Of a DNA stretch of 64,000 bases, positions 8,479-16,788 are shown piece by piece. Under the pieces are notes generated by a model that was not told the origin of the DNA, ran no database searches, and worked only from the letters and a program-made list of their open reading frames with translations. This DNA is from DAHUYF01 sp035509275 (lineage in GTDB: Bacteria; Pseudomonadota; Alphaproteobacteria; ATCC43930; CGMCC-115725), in contig DATJLU010000036.1 of assembly GCA_035509275.1 (NCBI GenBank), positions 62,001 to 126,000 of the forward strand, written 5' to 3'. Positions within the stretch are counted from its first letter, which is position 1. Each line of letters starts with the position of its first letter. The translations under genes and the position numbers were made by a program.

Positions 8479-8795
8479 CAATCGCCGTAGCGGCTCGCCT
8501 CGGCGCCGCTCTCATCCATGCCATCGCGGACCTTGACCTGCGAGGCGGCGGTAAGCGGCGAATGCCCGCCTCGCGCGCGGCGCGGCTTGTCGGCGCGCTG
8601 ATGGCCGCGCCTGCCCTCCACTTTGCCGCCGCGCTTGCGCTTCGCCACTCTCTTATGACCGCCGCGCTTGAACGAATCCTCTGAGTTCTCCCCTTCCTTC
8701 TTCGCCGGCGAGCGCTCGGCATTGTAGAAGTCTTGCTCGACTTTGCCGCCCTTGGCGCGCGGCTTCTTCTCTTCCTTATGGCGATGCCTGCTCAT
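8478..8795 (-). CDS. Small basic phage protein with RADKPRRARGG motif
   Basis: 105 residues from the ATG at 8795 (AAGGAGT upstream), beginning MSRHRHKEEKKPRAKGGK. Very rich in Lys, Arg and Gly, with repeats of the type K/R-RGG (KRGGHKR, KRKRGGKVEGRRG, ADKPRRARGG), then an ordered C-terminus (TAASQVKVRDGMDESG). The composition suggests binding to packaged DNA or RNA. Coupled to the following gene by TGATG. The same RADKPRRA-GG element is in the 17417-17932 protein, which points to a shared partner. No enzyme motif. Confidence 0.65.
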   Translation of the reverse strand: MSRHRHKEEKKPRAKGGKVEQDFYNAERSPAKKEGENSEDSFKRGGHKRVAKRKRGGKVEGRRGHQRADKPRRARGGHSPLTAASQVKVRDGMDESGAEASRYGD

Positions 8796-9003
8796 CGTTC
8801 GGGTACTCCTTGACGGTGGTGGTGAGCCCGGCCGCGGGTCGGGCACTGGATGGTGAGTTTCGCTCACGGACAGATTGGCGGCGCGACGGTCACGATTTGG
8901 CCGATTTGGAAGCTGCCCGTCATGGCCGCGTCGAGCAGAACCATTGCGCCAATTGCCGAAAGTCGTTTAAGAGAGAGCGCCGATCGTCGGCAGGGAGCCC
9001 GAA

Positions 9004-9630
9004 GTGGCGGAATTGAAGTCCGATTTGACCAGCTTCCACTACGGAATCGCCGGCCGCGGGTATGCGCACGGCTATCTGCTACCAACCGTCCAGAGCGCTC
9101 TTAGCGCAATCGGCGCTCGGCGCGTGTTCGAGGTCGGATGCGGCAGCGGGTACATTGCCAATTGTCTCGCAGCGCTCGGCTACGAGGTCATTGCGATCGA
9201 TCCGTCCGAGGACGGCATTCGCCTCGCTCGGGAAGCCTATGCGCTACCCCGGTTTTACCAGGCCGATGCCTACGAGCCGCTCGCTGACCGTTTCGGCCGG
9301 TTCCCGGTCGTGGTCAGTCTGGAGGTCGTGGAGCACGTCATGTGGCCTCGAAAGTTCATCGCCACCTGCCGCGATCTTCTCGAACCTAATGGCACGCTGA
9401 TTTTGTCGACGCCTTACCACGGATGGCTGAAGAACGTCGCGATCGCGGTCAGTGGCAACTTCGACAAGCACGTCAATCCGCTTTGGGATGGCGGCCACAT
9501 CAAATTTTGGTCCGAGCGGACATTGGCCGCGCTGCTGGGGGAGGCCGGTTTTTGCGAGCTGCGATTTGTTCGGGTGGGACGATTTTCGCCGCTTGCGAAG
9601 TCCATGATCGTGATCGCGCGTCGCCAATAG
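9004..9630 (+). CDS. Class I SAM-dependent methyltransferase (prophage cargo)
   Basis: 208 residues from a GTG at 9004 with AGGGAG upstream. The AdoMet-binding motif I is FEVGCGSGY (42-50), motif II is VIAIDPSED, and the post-motif region VVSLEVVEHV, then RDLLEPNGTLILSTPYHGWL, fits the UbiG/Methyltransf_23 class used on small molecules and glycans. It is on the plus strand inside the minus-strand tail operon, between small basic-protein genes and the tailspike. It is the second methyltransferase arranged this way. Its likely role is a lysogenic-conversion change of the cell surface or a modification of a phage component; the substrate is unknown. Confidence 0.75.
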   Translation: MAELKSDLTSFHYGIAGRGYAHGYLLPTVQSALSAIGARRVFEVGCGSGYIANCLAALGYEVIAIDPSEDGIRLAREAYALPRFYQADAYEPLADRFGRFPVVVSLEVVEHVMWPRKFIATCRDLLEPNGTLILSTPYHGWLKNVAIAVSGNFDKHVNPLWDGGHIKFWSERTLAALLGEAGFCELRFVRVGRFSPLAKSMIVIARRQ

Positions 9631-9870
9631 GTACAGACGATAACCTGTCTGGCACCCCCAGCCGCTTGCCGCACCGCCTCCCGAGCCGCCAGCGCCAATT
9701 CGGCTCGCCCCACCGTTGGGTGGAGCAAACGCCGCTGGGGCTGGCTCCTGATCGCCGAAGCGCACCGGCAGGTGTGAATGACGTCGTGTACGTTGCGGTC
9801 GAGTGCCTTGACATCGATCGGGCTGTCCGAGGGATCGACATGGCCGCGAGAGTTTCGGCCATCCCGCGGC

Positions 9871-11625
9871 TTATGTTTGCGTGAAGTATCGTGGCGTCCC
9901 GCTCTGGTCGAGGTAGTAGACCCGGCCGTCGGTCACATCGGCCATGAAGCCCAGCGGAATTCCGCTGGGCAGCTTTCCGGTCCCGGTGATCTCGACGGGC
10001 GACGTAGCGCCATAGGAGCTGTAGGAGGGCCACGGTGCGGCCTGAAACATCGCTGCCGTCGGCACGCCGGATTTGAGGTCGCCGCTGTTCGAGAACGCGA
10101 CCGCTTCGGTACCGCCGCCGCCATGGGTTGGCGTGCAGGAAACCACGGTACTGAGCGCGGTGATCCCTGGCTGCTGAATGGTGATGACAGCACCGCTCGA
10201 CGTGGCACTTGCACCGGCGTTGATGAGCGCCTGATCGGCATTGATCGCCGCGGCGACATGACCCGCCAGCACCGTCAGAGACGTATCGCTTGCGACGACC
10301 GTATAAGTCGTCGTATGCGGGAAGCCGGTCACGCTCGCGTTGATGAAGACGAACGGCAATGTGTCGCCGGCCGCGATCGTGCCGGAAAGTGTCGCGGTAC
10401 AGGTCGGCGGCACGATGGCGACGCTGCTCTGTCCATTGACGCCGATGTATTGCGTACCTGCGCCGAAATCGACGATGTCGGGCGTATTGGAGTTCGGGTT
10501 TGTTTCGATATCGATCAGCTTTGTGCCGACCGCGAGGGATCCGACATAAATGGTGGCCGAGCTGTAGGTACCAGTCGGCTGATAGGGTTGAACCTTGCTG
10601 TTATGGAGCGAGAAGCTGCGAACGCCAAAGGTCGTGTTCGTGCCCGGACCGGCGAGATTTACCGCGCCCTGCGACCCGGTCCAGATCGAATTGCCGCTGA
10701 TCGAGCAGCGGTCGGCATCTTCGATGAAGGCTGACCATTGGTTGCTTTCATCGATGCCTCCGCCATAAATGTGGCACTCGTAGCAGGGCTGCTGGCCCTG
10801 TGCCCGCATGTGGACGTTGTAGTAGCCGTTCGAGAAGAAGCTTCCATAGGAGCAGCTGAAGGCGCAGCCGAGAAGCCACCAGCAGCGAGACGTCTGATTT
10901 TGGAACAAGCAATTCAACAGTGTGACATTGGAGCTGCTGACCTGAAGTAGCCCGTGATCGCCCCCGGTGATCACCACATTGTCGATCACGATCTGAGCGG
11001 CGAGGCTCAGATATAGGCCGATGATCCCACTGTTATCGCCGATATTTTGCGGCGTTCCCTGTGCCATCTCGATTTTGAAATTGCGCATCGACGCGCCGTA
11101 GGTGTCATTTGGCCAACTGAAGACCGGCTTCTGCGGTCCCGAGTTGGCCCCAAGCGCCGTGGCATTGACGAGCGTGATACTCGATAGTCCCGAGCCGCCA
11201 CCGCTGCCGCTGCCCCAGAGCGACGTTCCGGTCTTCTGGAACGCGACGCCGCTGCCGCTCGAGCCGATCTTGTACGTGCCCGCCGGCATGAAAACGACGC
11301 CGCCGGATGACGGCAGACTCCGCTCGGCGGCAAGGAACGCGTTGGTGCTGTCGTTCGTGCCGGTCGGATCGGCACCAAAGTTCGTGACCAGGGCGAAGGG
11401 CTGCTGCGCGTTTCCCTGCGTCCCTGGGACCTGTGCGTCAGCCTCCTTTGAATTCTCCGCGAGCAGCGCCAAGACGGCGGCGCTGCCGAGGCCGGCGCCC
11501 AACGCCAATCTCCGTCGCTCAGCGTCGAAGACCGCGCGCGCCTTGGATGGAAAGGCGCGTCCGAGCGCCTTGTACGGCCGCCTCCAGCCATGGCCCTCAA
11601 GCCACTCATTGAGTCTGAATTTCAT
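9871..11625 (-). CDS. Tailspike / pectate-lyase-like beta-helix protein with Tat-like N-terminus
   Basis: 584 residues. After residue 80 comes the pectate-lyase superfamily opening (NFGADPTGTNDSTNAFLAA, then SGGVVFMPAGTYKIG) followed by a right-handed beta-helix with many short Asn/Gly rungs (VIDNVVITGGDHGLLQV). The C-terminal half has strand-rich cell-binding style modules. Such proteins in tail operons are polysaccharide-binding or -degrading spikes. Odd: residues about 36-65 (ERRRLALGAGLGSAAVLALL) look like a twin-arginine signal with a hydrophobic core, which a virion spike would not need. The start overlaps the upstream stop (ATGA). Confidence 0.78.
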   Translation of the reverse strand: MKFRLNEWLEGHGWRRPYKALGRAFPSKARAVFDAERRRLALGAGLGSAAVLALLAENSKEADAQVPGTQGNAQQPFALVTNFGADPTGTNDSTNAFLAAERSLPSSGGVVFMPAGTYKIGSSGSGVAFQKTGTSLWGSGSGGGSGLSSITLVNATALGANSGPQKPVFSWPNDTYGASMRNFKIEMAQGTPQNIGDNSGIIGLYLSLAAQIVIDNVVITGGDHGLLQVSSSNVTLLNCLFQNQTSRCWWLLGCAFSCSYGSFFSNGYYNVHMRAQGQQPCYECHIYGGGIDESNQWSAFIEDADRCSISGNSIWTGSQGAVNLAGPGTNTTFGVRSFSLHNSKVQPYQPTGTYSSATIYVGSLAVGTKLIDIETNPNSNTPDIVDFGAGTQYIGVNGQSSVAIVPPTCTATLSGTIAAGDTLPFVFINASVTGFPHTTTYTVVASDTSLTVLAGHVAAAINADQALINAGASATSSGAVITIQQPGITALSTVVSCTPTHGGGGTEAVAFSNSGDLKSGVPTAAMFQAAPWPSYSSYGATSPVEITGTGKLPSGIPLGFMADVTDGRVYYLDQSGTPRYFTQT

Positions 11626-12257
11626 TGCTTGATGCCGGCCTGGGTCACGGTGAGCGCCGCTGCTCCCGCGCCGGCATTGATCGTGAGGCGCACGCCCTTC
11701 ACGGGGTAGCCGAGCTGTGCATCGGTGCTTGTCGTGGCGTTCGTCAGGCCCGCCACCGTCCGCGCCAGCGCGAACGAGCCCGCCGCGAGATTCAGGAAGT
11801 CGTCATAGGTGTACTCGGCCGTGTAGGTGACGCTGCCCGAGACTGTCCCGCCCAGCGAGATGTTTCCCGGCGTCAGGTGCTGGTCGGTCAGGAGCCAGCG
11901 CGTCGAGCCGGTATTGTTGGTGCCGACTTGCACGGTCGAGGCTGTCGCAGCCGACGCCGATACCTGCGTCACCGCCGCGAAATCCTGATTGGTCGCGACG
12001 GCGCCGGCATTGGCGCCGGTCACCGTCTCCTGGATCGCCGTGCCCTGATCGGTCGCGCCGAAGACGGTGAAAGTGATTCCGCTGTCGTTCCCTGCCGAGG
12101 TGATCAGGATTCGGCGCTGCGTATCGAGCGTCGCGACGCCGCCGGAAACGGCTGACCCGTTGAGCGCCAGGTTCCCCGCGGCGCCAAGCGACTGGCTCTG
12201 CGCGATATCGTTGACGCTCGCGGCGGCAAGCGTCTTGCTCAAGACGACCGGTCTCAT
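11622..12257 (-). CDS. Phage structural protein, beta-rich
   Basis: 211 residues, starting MRPVVLSKTLAAASVNDIAQ and composed mostly of short Ala/Ser/Thr/Val strands (GNLALNGSAVSGGVATLDTQ, ILITSAGNDSGITFTVFG) with no Cys. CTGAGGAGGATGG stands before the ATG. It is located between the second head protein and the tailspike, with its stop overlapping the spike start. Likely a head-decoration, neck or spike-connector protein; no family recognised. Confidence 0.6.
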   Translation of the reverse strand: MRPVVLSKTLAAASVNDIAQSQSLGAAGNLALNGSAVSGGVATLDTQRRILITSAGNDSGITFTVFGATDQGTAIQETVTGANAGAVATNQDFAAVTQVSASAATASTVQVGTNNTGSTRWLLTDQHLTPGNISLGGTVSGSVTYTAEYTYDDFLNLAAGSFALARTVAGLTNATTSTDAQLGYPVKGVRLTINAGAGAAALTVTQAGIKQ

Positions 12258-12270
12258 CCATCCTCCTCAG

Positions 12271-12300
12271 GCTGACAGCGAAAGCTGAGTGCTGACGGCT
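12271..12300. repeat. Intergenic GCTGAC-type repeat, copy 1
   Basis: GCTGACAGC and GCTGACGGCT elements around an AGCTGAG core. On the minus strand it directly follows the TAG stop of the 12302 gene. Related copies follow the stops at 13386 and 14348. This is a short interspersed repeat placed at gene junctions in the head operon. Confidence 0.6.
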
Positions 12301-12301
12301 C

Positions 12302-13276
12302 CTATGCCGGCGTTGCGCCGAAGAGGCTCGCCAGGTTCGTCGGCGTCACCGCCGCGAGATCGGCCACCCGTGGGGTTACGAACATCTGCAGCACGATGCT
12401 CCCGTTCGAGCTGGCGCCCTGGACGGCATAAGTGCCGCGGACGCTGCCCGTGGTCGAGGTCGCCGGCGAGGTCGCGTCCGCCGCCGTGAAGCCGGTCGCG
12501 GCTGCGACAATGGCACCGTTCCATCCCACCGTCGCCATCGGAAATTCGAGGACGCGGATGGGGAACTCATAAATGTCGGTATCGCCGACGGCGTAGTTGT
12601 GCGCATCGGTGAATTGCGGCGTCACCGCGGTGACGAACTTCCAGCCCTTCTTGCCGTTCGTCGTCGCCGCGCCGGCGCCGGCGGTGATGAGCTCGCTCTG
12701 CGGCTGACCGTACATGTCGAAGCCGTTGACGAGGAACTGGCCCCCTGTCGCCGAGGTCGATCCGGTGATCGAAACCGCGCGGGCGATCTGATGCGTCGGG
12801 TCGAGGCAGGCGATCGCACCCGTCTGGCCGAAGCTGACAAGGCCGGGCAGCCCGTCGATCGCCAGATTGCCAGCCGGCACGACGAGTCCGGTCTGCGGGA
12901 TTAGAAGCGCCGAGGTCATGACGGTGATGCCGGCGCCGCTCGCGGAAACCAGCGTCATCGGCGTGCCGTTCGTCACGTTCTGCGCCGCGGCGATGTTCGT
13001 CGTCGAAACCGTACTCGGCGCCTGGTCGACGCATTGCAGCTCCGACGCCGAAGCGAAGAGAATCGCCAAAGGGTTCGGCTGAACGCCCCCTAACGCGGCG
13101 TTCGGATTCATCCAGCCGCCGATCTTATAGCCGTAGCGCGGATCGATCACGCCCCAGGCGAGATCGCCGCCCGAAGGCCCCCGGTCGGGATTGTAGTCGG
13201 GCGGCGGGCTGCCGGCGATCGTCGGCGGCAATTGCCCATAGACGAGCTCGGGCCCGCTGGTTGCTTCAAGTGACAT
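12302..13276 (-). CDS. Phage head-associated structural protein
   Basis: 324 residues from the ATG at 13276. The open frame extends further upstream, but only through repeat DNA, so the internal start MSLEATSGPELVYGQLPP is chosen. The N-terminus is Pro/Gly-rich and the rest is beta-rich (TPMTLVSASGAGITVMTSAL, IYEFPIRVLEFPMATVGW). The gene directly follows the major capsid gene. It could be a decoration, minor capsid or neck protein. Family not recognised. Confidence 0.6.
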   Translation of the reverse strand: MSLEATSGPELVYGQLPPTIAGSPPPDYNPDRGPSGGDLAWGVIDPRYGYKIGGWMNPNAALGGVQPNPLAILFASASELQCVDQAPSTVSTTNIAAAQNVTNGTPMTLVSASGAGITVMTSALLIPQTGLVVPAGNLAIDGLPGLVSFGQTGAIACLDPTHQIARAVSITGSTSATGGQFLVNGFDMYGQPQSELITAGAGAATTNGKKGWKFVTAVTPQFTDAHNYAVGDTDIYEFPIRVLEFPMATVGWNGAIVAAATGFTAADATSPATSTTGSVRGTYAVQGASSNGSIVLQMFVTPRVADLAAVTPTNLASLFGATPA

Positions 13277-13289
13277 GGAAGCTCCGTTG

Positions 13290-13387
13290 TTCCCCTCTCC
13301 CCTTGCGGGAGAGGGAGGGGCCCGGCCGCGCAGCGGCCGGGACGGTGAGGCGGGAAGCTGTCGGCTGAGAGCTGACAGCTGATGGCT
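13290..13387. repeat. Composite intergenic repeat after the capsid gene, includes GCTGAC copy 2
   Basis: Contains the inverted repeat CCCTCTCCCCTTGCGGGAGAGGG, split as CCCTCTCCC and GGGAGAGGG, then CCCGGCCGCGCAGCGGCCGGG, then the second GCTGACAGC-type element (13356-13387). The TAG stop of the capsid gene lies inside the last element. Such hairpins are typical of interspersed chromosomal repeats and may also slow or end transcription after the capsid gene. Confidence 0.65.
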
Positions 13388-14297
13388 AAGCGGTCGGCAA
13401 CGTTCCCCAGACGCAACGCGGGTTGTAGTAGCCGAAGCTGTACCGCTCATAGGCCTTGCACAGCAGGTTGTCCGTGTACCAATCGACCTGCATGTCGGTT
13501 TCAAAGGCTTCGCGCTGCAGGTAGAGCAGCCCTTTGCGATTGGTGAGCACGAACCAGGCGAAGGGCGAGGTGAGAAAATCGAGGATTTCGTATCCCTCGC
13601 TATAGGAGCCCGTCGCATGGATGGCATGCGCGTCGTTGTTGGTGGTTCCCGGCCGGAGCTCCGTGTGCCACACCCGCGCCATCACATATTCGAGTTGCGC
13701 CGGCACCAGCACCTTGCGCGCGCGAGCAAAGATCTTCAACCCGCGCTGATCGACGAAGCCGGTGCGGATCTGGATGTTCGCCGCTTCGAGCGCCGCTTCG
13801 TTGAAATCGAGATCGACGCTCGGGCGGTTGGCATAGGTACCGTTGTCGACGGGATGTGCCGTGTTGACGAGCGACACGCCGTCGCCGCCAACCGCCGGGT
13901 TGTAGGTGCCGGCGGTGTTGAGCAGGTTCGCCGCCAGAATCTCTTTCGTCTGGTCGAAGGATTCCATCAAGCCGAGATTCGAGGGCTGGAACTGCGACTT
14001 GTAGAGATTGTCGGCGATCGCTTTGCGGGTGATGGCGTAACCGAGTCCGACCTCGACATGCTCCTGGTTGTAGACGAAGCGGTCGCCCGCCGCATTGTCG
14101 AAACTCGTGGGCGCGCCCTCGCCTTTGATCACCGCAAGGCCGACGAATGCCATTTCCGAGGTACGCTCGATCGCCATCTCGGAATTGCCGATTTCGTAGT
14201 AGCGCTTCCATTGCGCCGGGATCATGTCGTATTTGCCCTCGATGCCGCGGAGCCCGGGAAACAGCTCCTGCTTGATCTGGGCCAGGTTGATGGTCAT
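13386..14297 (-). CDS. Major capsid protein (Mu gpT / HK97-fold type)
   Basis: 303 residues starting MTINLAQIKQELFPGLRGIE. The sequence includes AFVGLAVIKGEGAPTSFDNA and the strongly conserved-looking VEVGLGYAITRKAIADNLYK, which match the Mu gpT-like head protein pattern (a tight turn then 'GLG--ITR'). Next come a long helix and P-domain strands (FARARKVLVPAQLEYVMARV) and C-terminal FVLTNRKGLLYLQREAFETD. The length fits a single-domain HK97-fold capsid. A head-operon place between the scaffold candidate and neck genes supports the call. Confidence 0.82.
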   Translation of the reverse strand: MTINLAQIKQELFPGLRGIEGKYDMIPAQWKRYYEIGNSEMAIERTSEMAFVGLAVIKGEGAPTSFDNAAGDRFVYNQEHVEVGLGYAITRKAIADNLYKSQFQPSNLGLMESFDQTKEILAANLLNTAGTYNPAVGGDGVSLVNTAHPVDNGTYANRPSVDLDFNEAALEAANIQIRTGFVDQRGLKIFARARKVLVPAQLEYVMARVWHTELRPGTTNNDAHAIHATGSYSEGYEILDFLTSPFAWFVLTNRKGLLYLQREAFETDMQVDWYTDNLLCKAYERYSFGYYNPRCVWGTLPTA

Positions 14298-14325
14298 GGA
14301 TCACGCACTCCTTGTTGGGATCTCT

Positions 14326-14350
14326 GCTGACGGCTGAGAGCTGACAGCTA
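14326..14350. repeat. Intergenic GCTGAC-type repeat, copy 3
   Basis: GCTGACGGCTGAGAGC followed by TGACAGCTA. The TAG stop of the 14348 gene is part of it. Closely matches copy 2 at 13356-13387. Confidence 0.6.
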
Positions 14351-14920
14351 GATTCCGGTCTGGCCCGGACGCAGCTCGAAATTGTTGAAGATGGCTTCGA
14401 CGATATTGGACGGCGACGTGTTGTCGTTGCCGATCTTCTGCGACAGTCCGCTGATACGCAGCGGCAGCGACGCGGTCGTGGCGATGCCGGTCAAGGTCGC
14501 GGTGCTGAGCCCGGCAACGCTGGGGCTGCCCATGCCTTGAATGGCGGCGTTGTTCCACACATTCCCTTGCGTCACCTGCAGGCCGCTGCCCGCCCTGATC
14601 TCGAAGACCAGATCCGGATCGTCGATGATATAGGCGGTCACCTGCGTGCCGGCGGGTAAGGTCGGCGCTTTCCAGGCATTGAACCAGTTGACGTAGTTGC
14701 TGACGGGGTCGAGATACTCGCAGCCCCAGAAGACGCCACGGATCACCCCGGACGCCCAGAGATCGATGAACCCGGTGGCGAGCGAGATCACCGGATCGCC
14801 CTTGGCGATGACATGCGTGTTGTTGAACGCGATTTGAACGGCGGTGAGCGCTCCCGTCCAGGCGGCGCCGTCACGACGACGCACCGGACGCAAGCCAAAT
14901 CCACCCGTGGGATTGGTCAT
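14348..14920 (-). CDS. Phage head decoration-like protein
   Basis: 190 residues from the ATG at 14920 (GGAG six bases upstream); an ATG four codons earlier is possible but lacks a ribosome site. It starts MTNPTGGFGLRPVRRRDGA and then has a beta-rich body (FNNTHVIAKGDPVISLATGF, WKAPTLPAGTQVTAYIIDDP). The 'GFGLRPVRR-DG' opening and size fit small capsid-accessory or decoration proteins encoded directly upstream of the capsid gene. Exact family uncertain. Confidence 0.65.
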   Translation of the reverse strand: MTNPTGGFGLRPVRRRDGAAWTGALTAVQIAFNNTHVIAKGDPVISLATGFIDLWASGVIRGVFWGCEYLDPVSNYVNWFNAWKAPTLPAGTQVTAYIIDDPDLVFEIRAGSGLQVTQGNVWNNAAIQGMGSPSVAGLSTATLTGIATTASLPLRISGLSQKIGNDNTSPSNIVEAIFNNFELRPGQTGI

Positions 14921-15332
14921 TGTCTGCTCCATGAGAGAGGTCGAGGGCGCGCGCGCCGCGCTATGGGGGAATCGATCGAGGGTCGCGTCGAATCACGTCA
15001 CGAAACGATTTGCATCGCTCCTGGCGGGATCGCCAAAGCCGGCGAATGCCGCAAAGCTAAGGGCCGCCCTTCGGCAAGTCGCCGCGCCGGAGGCGGCGGG
15101 TCTTCGGCGGCGAGCGCAGGCTCATCGCCCGCCTCGCCGGCCGAGCGGGACCGGGGCTCCAAGTTTCGTCGGCTGGGCCGCGCGGACGCTGCGTCGGCGC
15201 CGGCGTCTTTCTTTTTGTATCGCCGCGCCGCTTCCTTCCCATCGCCATTCGCACTCTCGCCGCTCGTGATTTTTCCAGTTCACTCTTTTTATCTCTGCAC
15301 CCCTCCCCGACCAAGGCTCTCCTCGCCCCGCC
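14921..15332. other. 412-base gene-free region upstream of the capsid genes
   Basis: No convincing coding frame; the apparent frames are Arg/Pro-rich and read through repeat-like DNA. It holds copy A of the CTGCACCCC repeat near its right end and a GC-rich segment with a TCTTCGGCGGCGAGCGCAGG-like stretch. Since the capsid operon begins on its left side (minus strand), a late promoter is likely here, but I could not assign one. Confidence 0.5.
15272..15320. repeat. CTGCACCCC interspersed repeat, copy A
   Basis: The core reads CTGCACCCCTCCCCG, one variable base, then CCAAGGCTC, preceded by AGTTCACTCTTTTTATCT. Shared with 18008-18055 and 30231-30276. All three are between minus-strand phage genes. 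Confidence 0.7.
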
Positions 15333-15842
15333 CTACTCCTCCGCCGCGCTCGACGCACCGTCATCGGCTTCGGCGACCTGGATATTGTACTTCTTCTTGG
15401 CCTGGACGCGGACGCGCGGCAGCTGGCCTTCCGGCGTCAGCTTCAGGCTCTTCACCTGGTTGCGCACGCGCTCCTTTGCCCGCTCTTCGCGCAGGCTTGC
15501 TGCTTCCTTGGTGATGAGCGACGGCCGTTCCATCAGCATCAGCCCATCGACGATGATGGCGCCTTCGCCATCTTTCTGCGCCGCCTCGCGGCCGACGATC
15601 TCGGGATGGCGCTTCTTCGGCACCGGCGTCCAGTGCCGGCGATGGGCGCGCGCCTGGTGCCGCACATCCTCCTTGCCGGCATAGGTGACGCGGCGCCACT
15701 CATAGCTCATGTCGTTTGGAATGGCGGCGGGATCGATTTCAAACGGGCCGCCGCTGTCCTCCTCTTCGCTGAGAGCGCTGAGATCGCGCTGCGGCGGGCG
15801 TTGCGCGGCACGGAGCGCGGTGCGCGGCGGGGCTGGCGGCAT
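15333..15842 (-). CDS. Phage hypothetical protein in head operon
   Basis: 169 residues. A Pro/Arg-rich N-terminus leads to DPAAIPNDMSYEWRRVTYAG, then a conserved-looking basic segment (HRRHWTPVPKKRHPEIVG), a strand/turn (IIVDGLMLMERPSLITKEA) and a highly charged helix (EERAKERVRNQVKSLKLTPE). This layout is seen in small head-operon proteins near scaffold genes. TGAGGAG precedes the ATG. The function is not known; the helical end suggests an assembly or scaffold-binding role. Confidence 0.65.
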   Translation of the reverse strand: MPPAPPRTALRAAQRPPQRDLSALSEEEDSGGPFEIDPAAIPNDMSYEWRRVTYAGKEDVRHQARAHRRHWTPVPKKRHPEIVGREAAQKDGEGAIIVDGLMLMERPSLITKEAASLREERAKERVRNQVKSLKLTPEGQLPRVRVQAKKKYNIQVAEADDGASSAAEE

Positions 15843-15858
15843 GGGGTGGCTCCTCAGA

Positions 15859-16734
15859 TCACAGGCGGCCGGCGCGCTTCAGCGCGGCCTGATTCTCGAA
15901 ATAGAGCTCGAGCGCTTTTTTCGGGCTCTCCTTCCATTCATCGGGAAAGGAGATCTTCGCCGCTTCGATCTCGCCCGCGCTCGGCTGCCGCGTGCGCTTG
16001 CGTGGCTCGCCCGTCCCAGTCACGGCGCCGCGCGACGGCGGCGCCGCTGTGGTCGCACCGGCGCGGCGGATCGGCTCCATGCCGCGCTGCGCCGACGCCT
16101 CTCTCTCTGACCCACCGAGCCTCTCGCTCTCATCGCCGGCATCGCCGCGCAGCCCGAGGCGGCTCTCGACGAAATCCCAGTATTGCGGGCTCCATTCGCG
16201 CAATCCCTCGGCCACGGCGGCGAAATGCGCCGCCTGCGCCTCCGCATTGCGCCGCGCATCGGTGACGAAATCGGGATGGCGGCGGCACCAATCCTGCGCC
16301 GCCGGCGGCAGCGCCGCGATCGCCTGCTCGAACCGCTGGGTCCCGTCGAGCGGCGCCGGCTGGTGCCTCGCTTGCTCGAGCTGCTGGTGCTGCCAGGCGA
16401 GCCCGCGCACCTCGAGCGTCGCTTCGGCGATCTGCTCCTGCAGTTCGGCGCCGTCCTCGTAGCGCGAATCCGACATCGCCCGGGCATAGGCCCGCTTCGC
16501 CTCGGCAAGCCGACCCTTGGCCGTCTCAAACGCGCTGGCCACTGCCGCCTCCTGCGCGGCGAAACGGCCGCCGCGCTCGGACAGCAGATGCTGGCGCGCC
16601 GCGTCGCGCTCCTCCTCCGCGCTCTCACGCTTTTTCTGCTCCGCCGCGAGCTGCTGGCGTGCCGCCTCCAAATCGGCGTCGGTCGTGCGCAGCCCACCCT
16701 CGCCCCCCGTCAGGGCGGCGTCCCCTGCCTCCAT
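15859..16734 (-). CDS. Phage scaffolding protein candidate
   Basis: 291 residues. Residues about 18-135 are a continuous charged coiled coil (LEAARQQLAAEQKKRESAEE, AKGRLAEAKRAYARAMSDSR). A helical middle follows (DWCRRHPDFVTDARRNAEAQ), then a basic Ser/Pro linker, and a short C-terminal helical hook (FPDEWKESPKKALELYFENQ). An elongated helical protein with a basic C-terminal end just upstream of the capsid genes is the usual form of an internal scaffold. CAGGAGAGAG stands before the ATG. No sequence family was recognised, so this is an inference. Confidence 0.6.
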   Translation of the reverse strand: MEAGDAALTGGEGGLRTTDADLEAARQQLAAEQKKRESAEEERDAARQHLLSERGGRFAAQEAAVASAFETAKGRLAEAKRAYARAMSDSRYEDGAELQEQIAEATLEVRGLAWQHQQLEQARHQPAPLDGTQRFEQAIAALPPAAQDWCRRHPDFVTDARRNAEAQAAHFAAVAEGLREWSPQYWDFVESRLGLRGDAGDESERLGGSEREASAQRGMEPIRRAGATTAAPPSRGAVTGTGEPRKRTRQPSAGEIEAAKISFPDEWKESPKKALELYFENQAALKRAGRL

Positions 16735-16788
16735 AGCTCTCTCCTGCTGTCGATGAATGATGATCGCGCGCGGCGCCGGTTTACCTGC

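Noticed and set aside
9631..9870. Possible decayed small gene between methyltransferase and tailspike
   Set aside because: Two minus-strand frames look partly coding (DVKALDRNVHDVIHT; APAAFAPPNGGASRIG) and would need a frameshift to join; no start or family, so not called.
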